From Pseudomonas fluorescens (GTDB taxonomy: Bacteria; Pseudomonadota; Gammaproteobacteria; Pseudomonadales; Pseudomonadaceae): a stretch of DNA of 64,000 bases. The stretch covers positions 1-64,000 of the forward strand of contig NZ_CABVHJ010000020.1 in the NCBI RefSeq assembly GCF_902497745.1, in the 5' to 3' direction. The translations under genes were made by a program, and so were the position numbers. Of this stretch, positions 55,732 through 64,000 are shown one piece after another. Within the stretch, counting starts at the first letter, position 1. Every line of letters starts with the position of its first letter. The notes beneath the pieces were generated by a model that was given only the letters and a program-made list of their open reading frames with translations, did no database searches and was not told where the DNA came from.

Positions 55732-56972
55732 GGCTGCTCGCCCTCCAGTTGTACGTCCTGCAGCAGTTCGGCGAAGTCCTTCAGCGTCTGCTCATCGACT
55801 TCACTGCCGTAGTTATCGAGCCAGGCGCGGCTGAACAGTTCTTGCGGGGTGAGTTGGTCGAGTTCGATCAGCGCGCTGCCGTCCTCCGAACCGTCAGCGC
55901 CACGGTTGCCAGCGTATTCGGCGGCGATGCGCACCAGTCGCACGGCCTTGCCTTGCAGGGCGCTTTCGATTTGATGGCGCAGATCCGGTTGCGGCTCGTC
56001 GAGGGTTACACGCACTTCCAGCCATGGTTGCCGCTGAGTTTCGGCGAGCAGATCGATGTTCGGCAGATCGGCCAGTTGCAGCAGAATCTCCGCCAGCGGT
56101 GCCGGCCCGATGCGTTGCAGATTGACCGAGCGCGGGATAAGTTTCGGCTCGACGCTGACCAGGGTTTCGCCATCGAGAGTGACGTCGAGAATCTGGTGTT
56201 GATAACCGATTTCCGAGAACGACAACGGAATCGGCGAACCACTGTAGCGGATGCGCTCTTCACCGTTGACCTTCTGCGGCTTGTGCAAATGGCCGAGGGC
56301 GACATAGCTGATGCTCGGCCCGAACAGACTGGCGGGCAGGGCTTCGGCGTTGCCGATGATCAGGCTGCGTTCGGAGTCTTCCGACACCGAGCCGCCAGCC
56401 ATGTGCGCGTGGCTGATGGCGATCAGCGCCTGACCCGGTTGGCGCTTGGCATTGGCGGCTTCGATCAGCCATTCATGTACCTGACCGATGCCGCGCAAAT
56501 AGTTGTCGCCCAGATGCGCGCCGGTTACTTCTGCCGGGCGCAGAAACGGCAGCGCCAGACACCACGCAGCAATTTCGCCTTGGGCATTGGGCAACGGCAG
56601 CAGCAGGCGCTCGGCATCCAGCTGTCCGTCATCCAGCCACAACACCCGGCCCAACGCGTGCGTGCGCAAACGGCGCATCAACGGTGCAGGCAGTTCGATC
56701 CGCGAGCCGGAATCGTGGTTGCCGGCGATCATCACGATGGTCAGCAACGGTTGCTGCTCGTGGGCGCTGACGATGAAATCGTAAAGGCGTTCCTGGGCTT
56801 TGACCGGCGGATTGACCGTGTCGAAGATGTCCCCGGCAATCAGCAGCACATCCGGCTGCGCCAGTTGCAGTTGGCGCAGCAGCCATTCGAGAAAACAGGC
56901 GTGCTCGAAATCGCGCTCCTGGCCGTGCAGGTTTTGCCCAAGGTGCCAGTCGGAGGTGTGGAACAGACGCAA
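55728..56972 (-). CDS. sbcD: DNA repair exonuclease SbcCD, nuclease subunit
   Basis: A 414-residue Mre11-type calcineurin-like phosphoesterase. Metal-binding motifs are HTSDWHLGQNLHG near 5, LLIAGDIFDTVNPP near 44, MIAGNHDSGSRI near 80 and ISHAHMAGG near 190, followed by VALGHLHKPQ near 230. The C-terminal part (about 280-410) is the capping/SbcC-binding region. It is first in the sbcD-sbcC-GST operon; all junctions overlap by 4 bp. Confidence 0.95.
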   Translation of the reverse strand: MRLFHTSDWHLGQNLHGQERDFEHACFLEWLLRQLQLAQPDVLLIAGDIFDTVNPPVKAQERLYDFIVSAHEQQPLLTIVMIAGNHDSGSRIELPAPLMRRLRTHALGRVLWLDDGQLDAERLLLPLPNAQGEIAAWCLALPFLRPAEVTGAHLGDNYLRGIGQVHEWLIEAANAKRQPGQALIAISHAHMAGGSVSEDSERSLIIGNAEALPASLFGPSISYVALGHLHKPQKVNGEERIRYSGSPIPLSFSEIGYQHQILDVTLDGETLVSVEPKLIPRSVNLQRIGPAPLAEILLQLADLPNIDLLAETQRQPWLEVRVTLDEPQPDLRHQIESALQGKAVRLVRIAAEYAGNRGADGSEDGSALIELDQLTPQELFSRAWLDNYGSEVDEQTLKDFAELLQDVQLEGEQP

Positions 56973-57376
56973 GGTGGACTCCGCAACATTTAAATAGGTG
57001 ATGGCCGCAGGTGAAATGATGGCGGCGAAAGAGGGGAGAGTTTACAGATTATTGCGGCGCGAGGGCTTGTTGTGCAGGCCAACGACTATTCAGCAAGGCC
57101 CGGTTTGACTCATGCCGCTCATCGGGATCGACTCTTCAAGTGATTCAAAAATTGACGCCAAAATAGTGGCCATCTAATATCGCGCTCCTATTTTGATATC
57201 AATGCGCTACTACCGGTTGCAATAGGCCGTTTCACCTGCTCCGAGATCGACTTCGTCATTACGTCATCTCCCTATTCCCGTCATTTGCTCTGATCGCATC
57301 CATGTGGGTGCCATCAGCCGGTAGTGCGCCTGCCGTCAATCCAACTATTACTGCCCGTTGTAAAGAGATCTTCAAC
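56973..57376. other. Intergenic region upstream of the haemagglutinin gene
   Basis: A 404-bp divergent gap, AT-richer than its surroundings from 57100 to 57220 (CTAATATCGCGCTCCTATTTTG). It must hold the promoters of sbcD and of the exoprotein. No repeat element, RNA gene or clear operator was seen. A TpsB transporter gene is not here. Confidence 0.5.
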
Positions 57377-60300
57377 ATGGACGTTCGCCAGTACGCGTTT
57401 CTCGCTCGTCAGCCTGCCGCTGCCGTGAAAACCCGCGAGTCTTTCCTCGGCATGCCCAAGCGCGGCCTGGCGTTTTTGCTGGCGAACGTCATGTTCTGGC
57501 AACCGATGTGGGCGCAGGCCGACGGCATCGTGGTGGCCAACCCCAATACCTCGCTGGATCGCGCCGGCAACGGCGTGCCGATCATCAACATCGCTACGCC
57601 CAATGCCAGTGGTCTGTCGCACAACCAGTTCCACGACTACAACGTCGGTGCGCAGGGGTTGATCCTCAACAACGGCTCGACGCAGAACAATCTCACCCAG
57701 CTGGGCGGGCATATCATCGACAACCCGAACCTGAAGAACAGCGGTTCGGCGCAGGCGATTCTCAACGAAGTCATCAGCGGTAATCCGAGCCAGTTGCGCG
57801 GCTACACGGAAGTGGCGGGGCAGTCGGCGCGGGTGATCGTTGCCAACCCTTATGGCATTACCTGTAACGGCTGTGGCTTTATCAACTCGCCACGAGTGAC
57901 GTTGACCACCGGTAAACCGGTACTCGACAACGGTCGGCTGGATCGCTTTCAGGTGGATCAGGGTTCGGTGGCCATCGAAGGTGCGGGGCTTAACGCCACC
58001 AACGTTGACAGCTTCGAAATCATCACCCGCAGCGCAAAGATCAACGCCGAGATTCAGGCGCAGAACCTGACGATTGTCGCCGGCCGCAACGACGTCAACG
58101 CACAAACCCTGAATGCCACGGCCCGCGCCGATGACGGTAGCGCCAAACCGCAACTGGCCATCGACTCCTCGGCGCTGGGCGGCATGTACGCCGGGGCGAT
58201 CAAACTGGTCGGCACCGAGGCCGGGGTCGGGGTGAAACTCGACGGCAAACTGATTGCCAGTGGCGGCGATATCCAGCTCGACGCCAACGGCCAGTTAAGT
58301 CTGGCTGACACCTCGGCCACTGGCGCCGTCAACGTCAAGGCCGCCAGCCTTGAGGCGCGCGGTCCGGTTTACGCCGGCACCAGCGCCAACGTGCAAACCC
58401 AGGGCAACCTGACCAACCGCCAGACCCTCGCGGCCCGCGACAGCATTAACCTCAGCGCCAGCGGCCAACTGACCAACGCCGGTGCCATCGAAGCCGGCGT
58501 CAACGCCGACGGCAACCGCAATGCCAATGGCGATCTGAGTATCGCCGCGCAGAACCTCGACAACACCGGCAAAAGCCTCACCGCCAGCCGCAGTCTGACG
58601 GTCAACACCGCGCAAACCTTGAACAACCAGGGCGGTACGCTCAGCGGGCAAACCGCGGCCATTACTGCCGGCACACTCGACAACCGCAACGCCGGCAAAG
58701 TGCAGAGCAACAGCACCCTGAACCTCAATGCCACGCAGGTGCTCAACAGTCAGGGTGTGATCAACAGCAACGCCGCCCTCACCGCCAACATCGGCCAGTT
58801 GATCAACAGCAACGGCGAACTCAGCAGCCAGACCGACGCGGTTCTCAACGTCACCTCGCTGGATAACGTTGCCGGCCTGATGAGCGCCGGCCGTTTGCTC
58901 GACATCAGCGCCCTCGACGCGATCAACAACCGCACCGGCAGGATCGGCGCCAAACAGACCTTGCTGGTAAAAGCCCAGCAACTCGACAACAGCCAGCAAG
59001 GCCAGTTGACCAGCGAAGGCACGCTGACCACGCGGATCAGCGAGCAACTGAACAATCAGAGCAAGGGCCTGATCCAGGCCAACGGCGCCATGGACGTGCA
59101 AGCCACGCGCCTGGATAACCGCGCGGGCAAGATTTCCAGCCTCGATACCCTGACCGTCAGCAGCGCCAACACCGACAACCGTGGCGGGACGATTCGCGCC
59201 GATCAGGCCGCCAAACTGCTGATCGACGACCTGGACAACCGCGACAAGGGCCGCCTCGAAAGCAAGACCGCGCTGAGCTTCGACGGCAACACGCTGGATA
59301 ACAGCAATGGCGGCCTGCTCACCGCAACCGGTCTGTTGAGCCTCAAAGCCAAAGCCGTGACCAACGACGGTGGACGGATTTCCACCAAGGGCGATATCGA
59401 CGCCAACATCGACACCCTCAATCAAGAGCACGGTGAACTGGTCGCCGAAGGCAATCTGCTGCTGACCGGCAAAACCCTCAACAGCCATCAGGACAGCCTC
59501 GTCGGTTCGCTCAAGCGCCTGACTGTCAATGTCGAGCAGATCGACAACCGCGCCAGCACACTTTCCAGCCAACTGGATTTGCACATCAACGGCGTACGGC
59601 TGGACAACAGCGACGGCGGCAAGGTGCTGTCCGACACCACTCTGGCGTTGAAAGTCGCGCAGATCATCAATGCCAGCAACGGCCTGATTTTCAGCAAGGG
59701 CGCGAGCACCCTCAGCGGCATCGGTCTGAGCAACGTCGGCGGGCGCATCGTCAGCCAGAACACGCTCGGGCTGACCTTTGGCGAGACCATGGACAACCAG
59801 CAAGGCCTGATCAGCAGCGAAGGGCAGATGACCCTCAGCGCCGGCAGCCTCGACAACCGGCTGGGCAAACTGTCGAGCCTTGAAGCGATGGCGCTGACCG
59901 CCGCCGGATCCGTGCTGAGTCAGGGCGGCCTGATCGTTTCGCAGAAAGGCCTGACCTTTAAAAGTGGCAGTCTGGATAACAGCGACAACGGCATCATCAG
60001 CGCCAAGGCTGATTCGACCCTGACTACCGGTGAGTTGAAGAACCGACAGGGCGGCAGTATCGCCACCGATGGCTCACTATTATTGACCGCCGCGCACCTG
60101 GACAACTCCGGTGGCAGCCTCGGCAGTCAGCAGAAACTCGAAGTCTCGGTGACTTCGCTGGAGCAGGACGGCGGCGAACTGTTCAGCAACGGCGATCTGA
60201 CCCTGGACATGAACAACGGTCTGCTCGACAACCAGCGCGGCAACATCCATACGCCGGGCCAGTTGCTGCTGAAAAACCTCAAGGACGTCAACAACAGCGC

Positions 60301-63300
60301 CGGCGAAATCTCTGCGGCCAAGGCCTGGAGTGTCAACGCACAAAGCCTGAACAACGACGGCGGCAAACTGCTCAGCAATGAAAAACTCACCCTGGTCATC
60401 GACCGTGCGCTGAGCAACGTCAAAGGTGTAATCGCTTCCGCCAGCCTCGACAGTCGCAGCGACAGTTTGAACAACAGCAGCGGTGATATCCGTGTGCGGG
60501 GCGATGTCGATTTCAACGTAACTGGCATGTTCGATAACCACAACGGCGTGGTTATCGCCGACAACGGCCTGACGATTACGGCCGCGAGTCTGGATAACCG
60601 TCAGGAAGGTCTGATCGGTTCGACCCAAGCGCTGAAACTCAACGTCGAGCGTGTCGACAACCGCAGCGGCGAGCTGTCGAGCAAGAGCGATGTCAGCCTG
60701 ATCGGTGCGTGGCTCGATAACAGCGACAGCGGTTACATGCTCGCCGGCGGCAATCTGGCGCTGACGGTCAATGACGTCATCAACCGCAACAAAGGCCTGT
60801 TGTCCGGCGACACCGGGCTGACGCTGAGCGGCAAGACACTGGAAAACAGTGGTCGCCTGACCAGCCAGAAAGACCTCACGATCAATCTCTCTGGGGATCT
60901 GAACAACGCACAGGGCAGCCTCGTCAACGAAGGCGCTTTGGCGATCACCGCGCAAAGTCTCAATAACAATGGCGGCACGGTCTCCAGCGCCAAAGCGCTT
61001 ACCGTCAACACGCGCGGCGCCGTCAGCAACCAGGGCGGCAAACTGCTGACCAACAGCGATTTCACGCTCAACAGCAGCACACTCGACAACCAGCAAAACG
61101 GTGCGATCAGCAGCAAGACCAAACTGAACATCAGCACCGGTGCACTCAACAATAGCCAAGCGAGCATTTACGCTGACGACCACGTCGAAATCAGTGCCGC
61201 TCAGGTGACCAATACCGGTGGCAGCCTCGGCGCCGGCAACTCGCTTAACGCCAATGTTCAAGGCCTCGATCAGCAGGGCGGCAAACTGTTCAGCGGCGGC
61301 ACCGTCAGTGTCGATCTGAACGGCGGCGCGCTGAATAACCAGGGCGGCGTGATTAACGCGCCGGACCAGTTACTACTGAAAAACCTCACCGACGTGAACA
61401 ACCGTGGCGGCGAGATTTCCAGCGACAAGGCTTTTGAACTGATCGCCAAGTCGCTGGACAACAGCGGCGGTCAATTGCTGAGCAACCAGAAACTCACGCT
61501 GACCCTCGCCAAGGCACTGACCTCGATCAAAGGCACGATTGCCGCTGCGGCATTGCAGGTTCGCGCGGAAAGTCTGGACAACAGCGACGGCGGTGTGTTG
61601 CTCAGTGACAGCGACATCGAGGTCACTGTCGATGGTCTGCTGAAAAACACCAACAAGGGCAGCATCCGCGCCGCGCAACAACTGACCCTCAACAGCACCG
61701 GCCTGAACAATCAGGGCGGCACGCTGGTCGGCGTTTCCGGGCTGAATATGGATCTGGGCGCCACCGCGCAGGATCTGAATAACCAGGACGGTGTGATCAG
61801 CAGCAAAGGTGGGTTGAGCATTGCCCATCTGCGCGACCTGAATAACCAGAACGGCGTGATCAACAGCAAAGGCGTGCTGAGCATCGCCCCCCTGCGTGAC
61901 CTGAATAACCAGCAAGGCGAAATCTCCAGCGTCAACAGCTTCAGCCTCACCGGCAACCGCCTCGATAACCGTGGCGGCAACCTGATCAGCAACGATCAAC
62001 TGACCGTGAAAGCGGCCGATCTGAACAACCAGAACGGCCTGCTCTCCGGCTGGAAAGGCGTGAGCCTCAACGGCGGCACCCTCGACAACAGCCAGGAAGG
62101 CGCGATCTCCAGCCAGCTCGGCAACGTCAACATCGACCTCAGCGGCGCCTTGCTCAACCACAGCAAGGGCGGCATCGGCGGCCTCGGCGAAGTAACCATC
62201 AAGGCCGCCAGTCTCGACAACACCGCCGGCACGCTCAGCAGTGACGGCAAACAAACCCTGACCATGGCCGGCGGCGCGATCAGCAACGCTTCGGGTGGCC
62301 TGATCAAAAGCGGCGACACCCTCGATATCCGCGCGGCCAGCCTGAACAACACCTCCGGCAACGTCATGGCGAAAAAAGCCCTGACCTTCACCGGCGGACC
62401 GCTGAACAATACGAAGGGCAGTCTGGTCGGTGACGACAGCGTCACTCTCGATTTGCTCGGCGCCCTGACCAACGTCAATGGCGCACTCGGTAGCGGCGCC
62501 GCGCTGCTGATCAAACGCGCCGCCAGCGTCGACAACCAGGGCGGCCAGTTGATCAGCCAGACCCTGCTGAGCCTGCTCACCAGCGGCGATCTGAACAACA
62601 GCCAGCGCGGCACCGTCTCGGCCAACGGCCAACTGGACCTCACCGCCGGCGGCACGTTGCGCAACGACGCCGACGGCCTGCTGTCCAGCCGCGATGCCGG
62701 CGTGTCCATCACCGCCGCCGCACTGAACAACTCCAAAGGCGCGGTGCAAAGCATGACCGCGCTGAGTGTGAACACCGGCAACGGCGCGATCGACAACCAG
62801 GGCGGCAAGATCATCGCCCAGAACGGCGACCTGACCCTCAACGCTGCCAGCCTCGACAGCCGTGGCGGGGTGCTCTCAAGCCTCAAAGGTCAGCTGCAAA
62901 CGCGCCTGAGCGGCGTGCTGCGCAACGGCCAGGGCGGCAAGATCGAAGGCAGCCGCCTCGACCTGCAAGCGCTCGGCGGTATCTACAACGACGGTGGGCG
63001 AATCGCCGCCAACACCGGCAACATCCTGCTCAACGCCGGCGGCAATACCCTCGATAACAGCGGCGGCGGGATCTATGCCAAAGGCGTGGTGAAAACCATC
63101 GCCGGCCTGATGAGCAACGACAACGGCCAGATCAGCGGCAGCAGCATTGAGCTGGGTGCCGACGGCAACCTGAGCAACCGCAGCGGCCTGATCGAAAGCG
63201 CCGGCACACTGGCGATTCGCGCCGCCAATCTCGACAACCAGGGCGGCAAACTGCGCGCACTCGGCACCAGCGGCAAAACCGATTTCCAGATCGGCAGCCT

Positions 63301-64000
63301 GTTCGACAACCGCAACGGTCTGGTGGAAACCGCCAACACCGATTTCACATTGGTCGCGCCGAGCTTCCTCAATGCCGGCGGCTCGGTGACGCATGTCGGT
63401 CTGGGCGAGTTCGGCATCTCCACCGCCAACGTGATGAACGCCGGCGGCTCGCTGGTGACCCGTGGCGGCCTGACGCTGAACGCGGACAGCTGGACCAACA
63501 GCAGCGTGATTCAGGCCGGGCGGTTGACGGTGAATGTCGGCAATTTTGTGCAGACTGCGAGCGGGCAGTTGCTCGCTTCGAATCAACTGGTGGGACGTGG
63601 TGGTAACTGGAGCAACGAAGGCTTGATTGCCAGTGACGGCAGCATGGACATTCAACTGGGCGGCAGTTACGGCGGGAATGGTCGTGTCAGCAGTCTGGGC
63701 GATATGACCTTCAATGCTGCGCAACTGGGCCTGACCAGTGCTTCGAGCATTGGCAGTGGCGGGCAGGGCACGTTCACCATTGGCGGGTTGCTGAACAATG
63801 CCGGCGGACGACTGACGTCCAACAATACGATGACGATCAACGCAGGTGGCGTGAGCAATACCGGTACGTTGGGTGCTGCGCAGAACCTGAAGATCAGGAC
63901 TGCAAGTCTGGTGAACGAGCGCGGTCTGCTCTTCAGCGGCGGCAACATGAATCTGCTGCTCAATGACTTCACCAACCAGAACGGCAATGTGTACAGCCTT
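57377..64000 (+). CDS. Filamentous haemagglutinin/CdiA-type TpsA exoprotein, N-terminal 2,208 residues (3' end outside window)
   Basis: The frame is open from the ATG at 57377 to the window end. Residues 1-50 are the extended signal region (MDVRQYAFLARQPAAAVKTR, GMPKRGLAFLLANVMFWQP, WAQA) typical of two-partner secretion proteins. The TPS secretion domain follows (ANPNTSLDRAGNGVP near 55, VANPYGITCNGCGFINSPRV near 155). From about residue 310 the protein consists of degenerate ~20-residue beta-helix repeats with LDNxxG, LNNQGG and GxLSSQG patterns. It should be exported by a TpsB pore, not in this window, and act as adhesin or contact-dependent toxin carrier; the toxin end is outside. The start is supported by AAGAGAT. 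The minus strand of this gene has long spurious frames. Confidence 0.93.
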   Translation, partial: MDVRQYAFLARQPAAAVKTRESFLGMPKRGLAFLLANVMFWQPMWAQADGIVVANPNTSLDRAGNGVPIINIATPNASGLSHNQFHDYNVGAQGLILNNGSTQNNLTQLGGHIIDNPNLKNSGSAQAILNEVISGNPSQLRGYTEVAGQSARVIVANPYGITCNGCGFINSPRVTLTTGKPVLDNGRLDRFQVDQGSVAIEGAGLNATNVDSFEIITRSAKINAEIQAQNLTIVAGRNDVNAQTLNATARADDGSAKPQLAIDSSALGGMYAGAIKLVGTEAGVGVKLDGKLIASGGDIQLDANGQLSLADTSATGAVNVKAASLEARGPVYAGTSANVQTQGNLTNRQTLAARDSINLSASGQLTNAGAIEAGVNADGNRNANGDLSIAAQNLDNTGKSLTASRSLTVNTAQTLNNQGGTLSGQTAAITAGTLDNRNAGKVQSNSTLNLNATQVLNSQGVINSNAALTANIGQLINSNGELSSQTDAVLNVTSLDNVAGLMSAGRLLDISALDAINNRTGRIGAKQTLLVKAQQLDNSQQGQLTSEGTLTTRISEQLNNQSKGLIQANGAMDVQATRLDNRAGKISSLDTLTVSSANTDNRGGTIRADQAAKLLIDDLDNRDKGRLESKTALSFDGNTLDNSNGGLLTATGLLSLKAKAVTNDGGRISTKGDIDANIDTLNQEHGELVAEGNLLLTGKTLNSHQDSLVGSLKRLTVNVEQIDNRASTLSSQLDLHINGVRLDNSDGGKVLSDTTLALKVAQIINASNGLIFSKGASTLSGIGLSNVGGRIVSQNTLGLTFGETMDNQQGLISSEGQMTLSAGSLDNRLGKLSSLEAMALTAAGSVLSQGGLIVSQKGLTFKSGSLDNSDNGIISAKADSTLTTGELKNRQGGSIATDGSLLLTAAHLDNSGGSLGSQQKLEVSVTSLEQDGGELFSNGDLTLDMNNGLLDNQRGNIHTPGQLLLKNLKDVNNSAGEISAAKAWSVNAQSLNNDGGKLLSNEKLTLVIDRALSNVKGVIASASLDSRSDSLNNSSGDIRVRGDVDFNVTGMFDNHNGVVIADNGLTITAASLDNRQEGLIGSTQALKLNVERVDNRSGELSSKSDVSLIGAWLDNSDSGYMLAGGNLALTVNDVINRNKGLLSGDTGLTLSGKTLENSGRLTSQKDLTINLSGDLNNAQGSLVNEGALAITAQSLNNNGGTVSSAKALTVNTRGAVSNQGGKLLTNSDFTLNSSTLDNQQNGAISSKTKLNISTGALNNSQASIYADDHVEISAAQVTNTGGSLGAGNSLNANVQGLDQQGGKLFSGGTVSVDLNGGALNNQGGVINAPDQLLLKNLTDVNNRGGEISSDKAFELIAKSLDNSGGQLLSNQKLTLTLAKALTSIKGTIAAAALQVRAESLDNSDGGVLLSDSDIEVTVDGLLKNTNKGSIRAAQQLTLNSTGLNNQGGTLVGVSGLNMDLGATAQDLNNQDGVISSKGGLSIAHLRDLNNQNGVINSKGVLSIAPLRDLNNQQGEISSVNSFSLTGNRLDNRGGNLISNDQLTVKAADLNNQNGLLSGWKGVSLNGGTLDNSQEGAISSQLGNVNIDLSGALLNHSKGGIGGLGEVTIKAASLDNTAGTLSSDGKQTLTMAGGAISNASGGLIKSGDTLDIRAASLNNTSGNVMAKKALTFTGGPLNNTKGSLVGDDSVTLDLLGALTNVNGALGSGAALLIKRAASVDNQGGQLISQTLLSLLTSGDLNNSQRGTVSANGQLDLTAGGTLRNDADGLLSSRDAGVSITAAALNNSKGAVQSMTALSVNTGNGAIDNQGGKIIAQNGDLTLNAASLDSRGGVLSSLKGQLQTRLSGVLRNGQGGKIEGSRLDLQALGGIYNDGGRIAANTGNILLNAGGNTLDNSGGGIYAKGVVKTIAGLMSNDNGQISGSSIELGADGNLSNRSGLIESAGTLAIRAANLDNQGGKLRALGTSGKTDFQIGSLFDNRNGLVETANTDFTLVAPSFLNAGGSVTHVGLGEFGISTANVMNAGGSLVTRGGLTLNADSWTNSSVIQAGRLTVNVGNFVQTASGQLLASNQLVGRGGNWSNEGLIASDGSMDIQLGGSYGGNGRVSSLGDMTFNAAQLGLTSASSIGSGGQGTFTIGGLLNNAGGRLTSNNTMTINAGGVSNTGTLGAAQNLKIRTASLVNERGLLFSGGNMNLLLNDFTNQNGNVYSL

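Noticed and set aside
58295..63987. Long minus-strand reading frames (up to about 500 codons) opposite the haemagglutinin
   Set aside because: They mirror the repeated codons of the plus-strand gene, have no ribosome-binding sites or protein-like domains, and several overlap one another.
1..64000. tRNA, rRNA, prophage or IS transposase genes
   Set aside because: None was recognised on either strand; a REP-associated transposase (RAYT) is also absent from the window.

Overview
The window is chromosomal DNA from a fluorescent-group Pseudomonas. The evidence is high-GC coding sequence, two abundant families of palindromic intergenic elements typical of the P. fluorescens/P. putida complex (cores GTGGGAGCGAGC and GTAGGAGCTGCCG), genus-typical small proteins and a Pseudomonas-style signal region on the large exoprotein at the right end. 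Both edges cut genes. The left edge holds the C-terminal deaminase toxin of a large exported protein with its probable immunity gene. The right edge holds the first 2,208 codons of a filamentous haemagglutinin/CdiA-type TpsA exoprotein.

Layout. 1-1.1 kb: toxin tail and immunity gene. 1.2-4.6 kb: luciferase-type (LLM) flavin monooxygenase with its flavin reductase, divergent from an NCS1 permease. 4.8-14 kb: polyamine-type binding protein, TerC-family membrane protein, DyP peroxidase, AraC regulator with BASS-type transporter, a divergent LuxR response regulator/hybrid kinase pair, two small lipoproteins and an exported 13-residue-repeat protein. 14.5-19.8 kb: reverse transsulfuration operon (CBS then cystathionine gamma-lyase) and metE. 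20-23.6 kb: GNAT enzyme and a corrinoid-type ABC importer behind a textbook cobalamin riboswitch. 23.7-26 kb: Ppx/GppA phosphatase, a perfect PHO box driving a putative ~53-nt RNA, and a ParD-like/methionine aminopeptidase pair. 26.2-30.2 kb: Pot-type ABC importer. 30.6-37.5 kb: ribBX-like gene, DUF1330 gene and a seven-gene catabolic operon. 38-41.4 kb: YCF48 protein plus RND/MMPL exporter. 41.8-48.7 kb: pentonate (L-arabonate/D-xylonate type) oxidative pathway. 48.9-51.4 kb: small proteins and a lactonase. 51.5-57 kb: GST-sbcC-sbcD operon. 57.4-64 kb: haemagglutinin.

The most interesting system is dispersed. Five near-identical palindromic sites (core TGGTATACCA, extended with CATAATA) sit just upstream of the LLM/flavin-reductase operon (2925), the NCS1 permease (about 3100), the Pot-type importer (about 30280), the ribBX/DUF1330 divergent pair (31746) and the AA_synth/hydrolase/ALDH/flavin-reductase/CMD/GntR/NUDIX operon (37579). 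The GntR/FCD regulator at 32770-33522 is the obvious candidate ligand-responsive repressor. Together they look like an uncharacterised, Rut-like FMN-dependent catabolic regulon: two uptake systems, a two-component monooxygenase with two paralogous flavin reductases, hydrolase, aldehyde dehydrogenase and a dedicated flavin-precursor enzyme. The substrate cannot be named from sequence.

Limits: all calls come from reading sequence by eye without searches. Family names are from recognised motifs. Substrates and the RNA gene are inference. I saw no tRNA, rRNA, CRISPR array, IS transposase or prophage.
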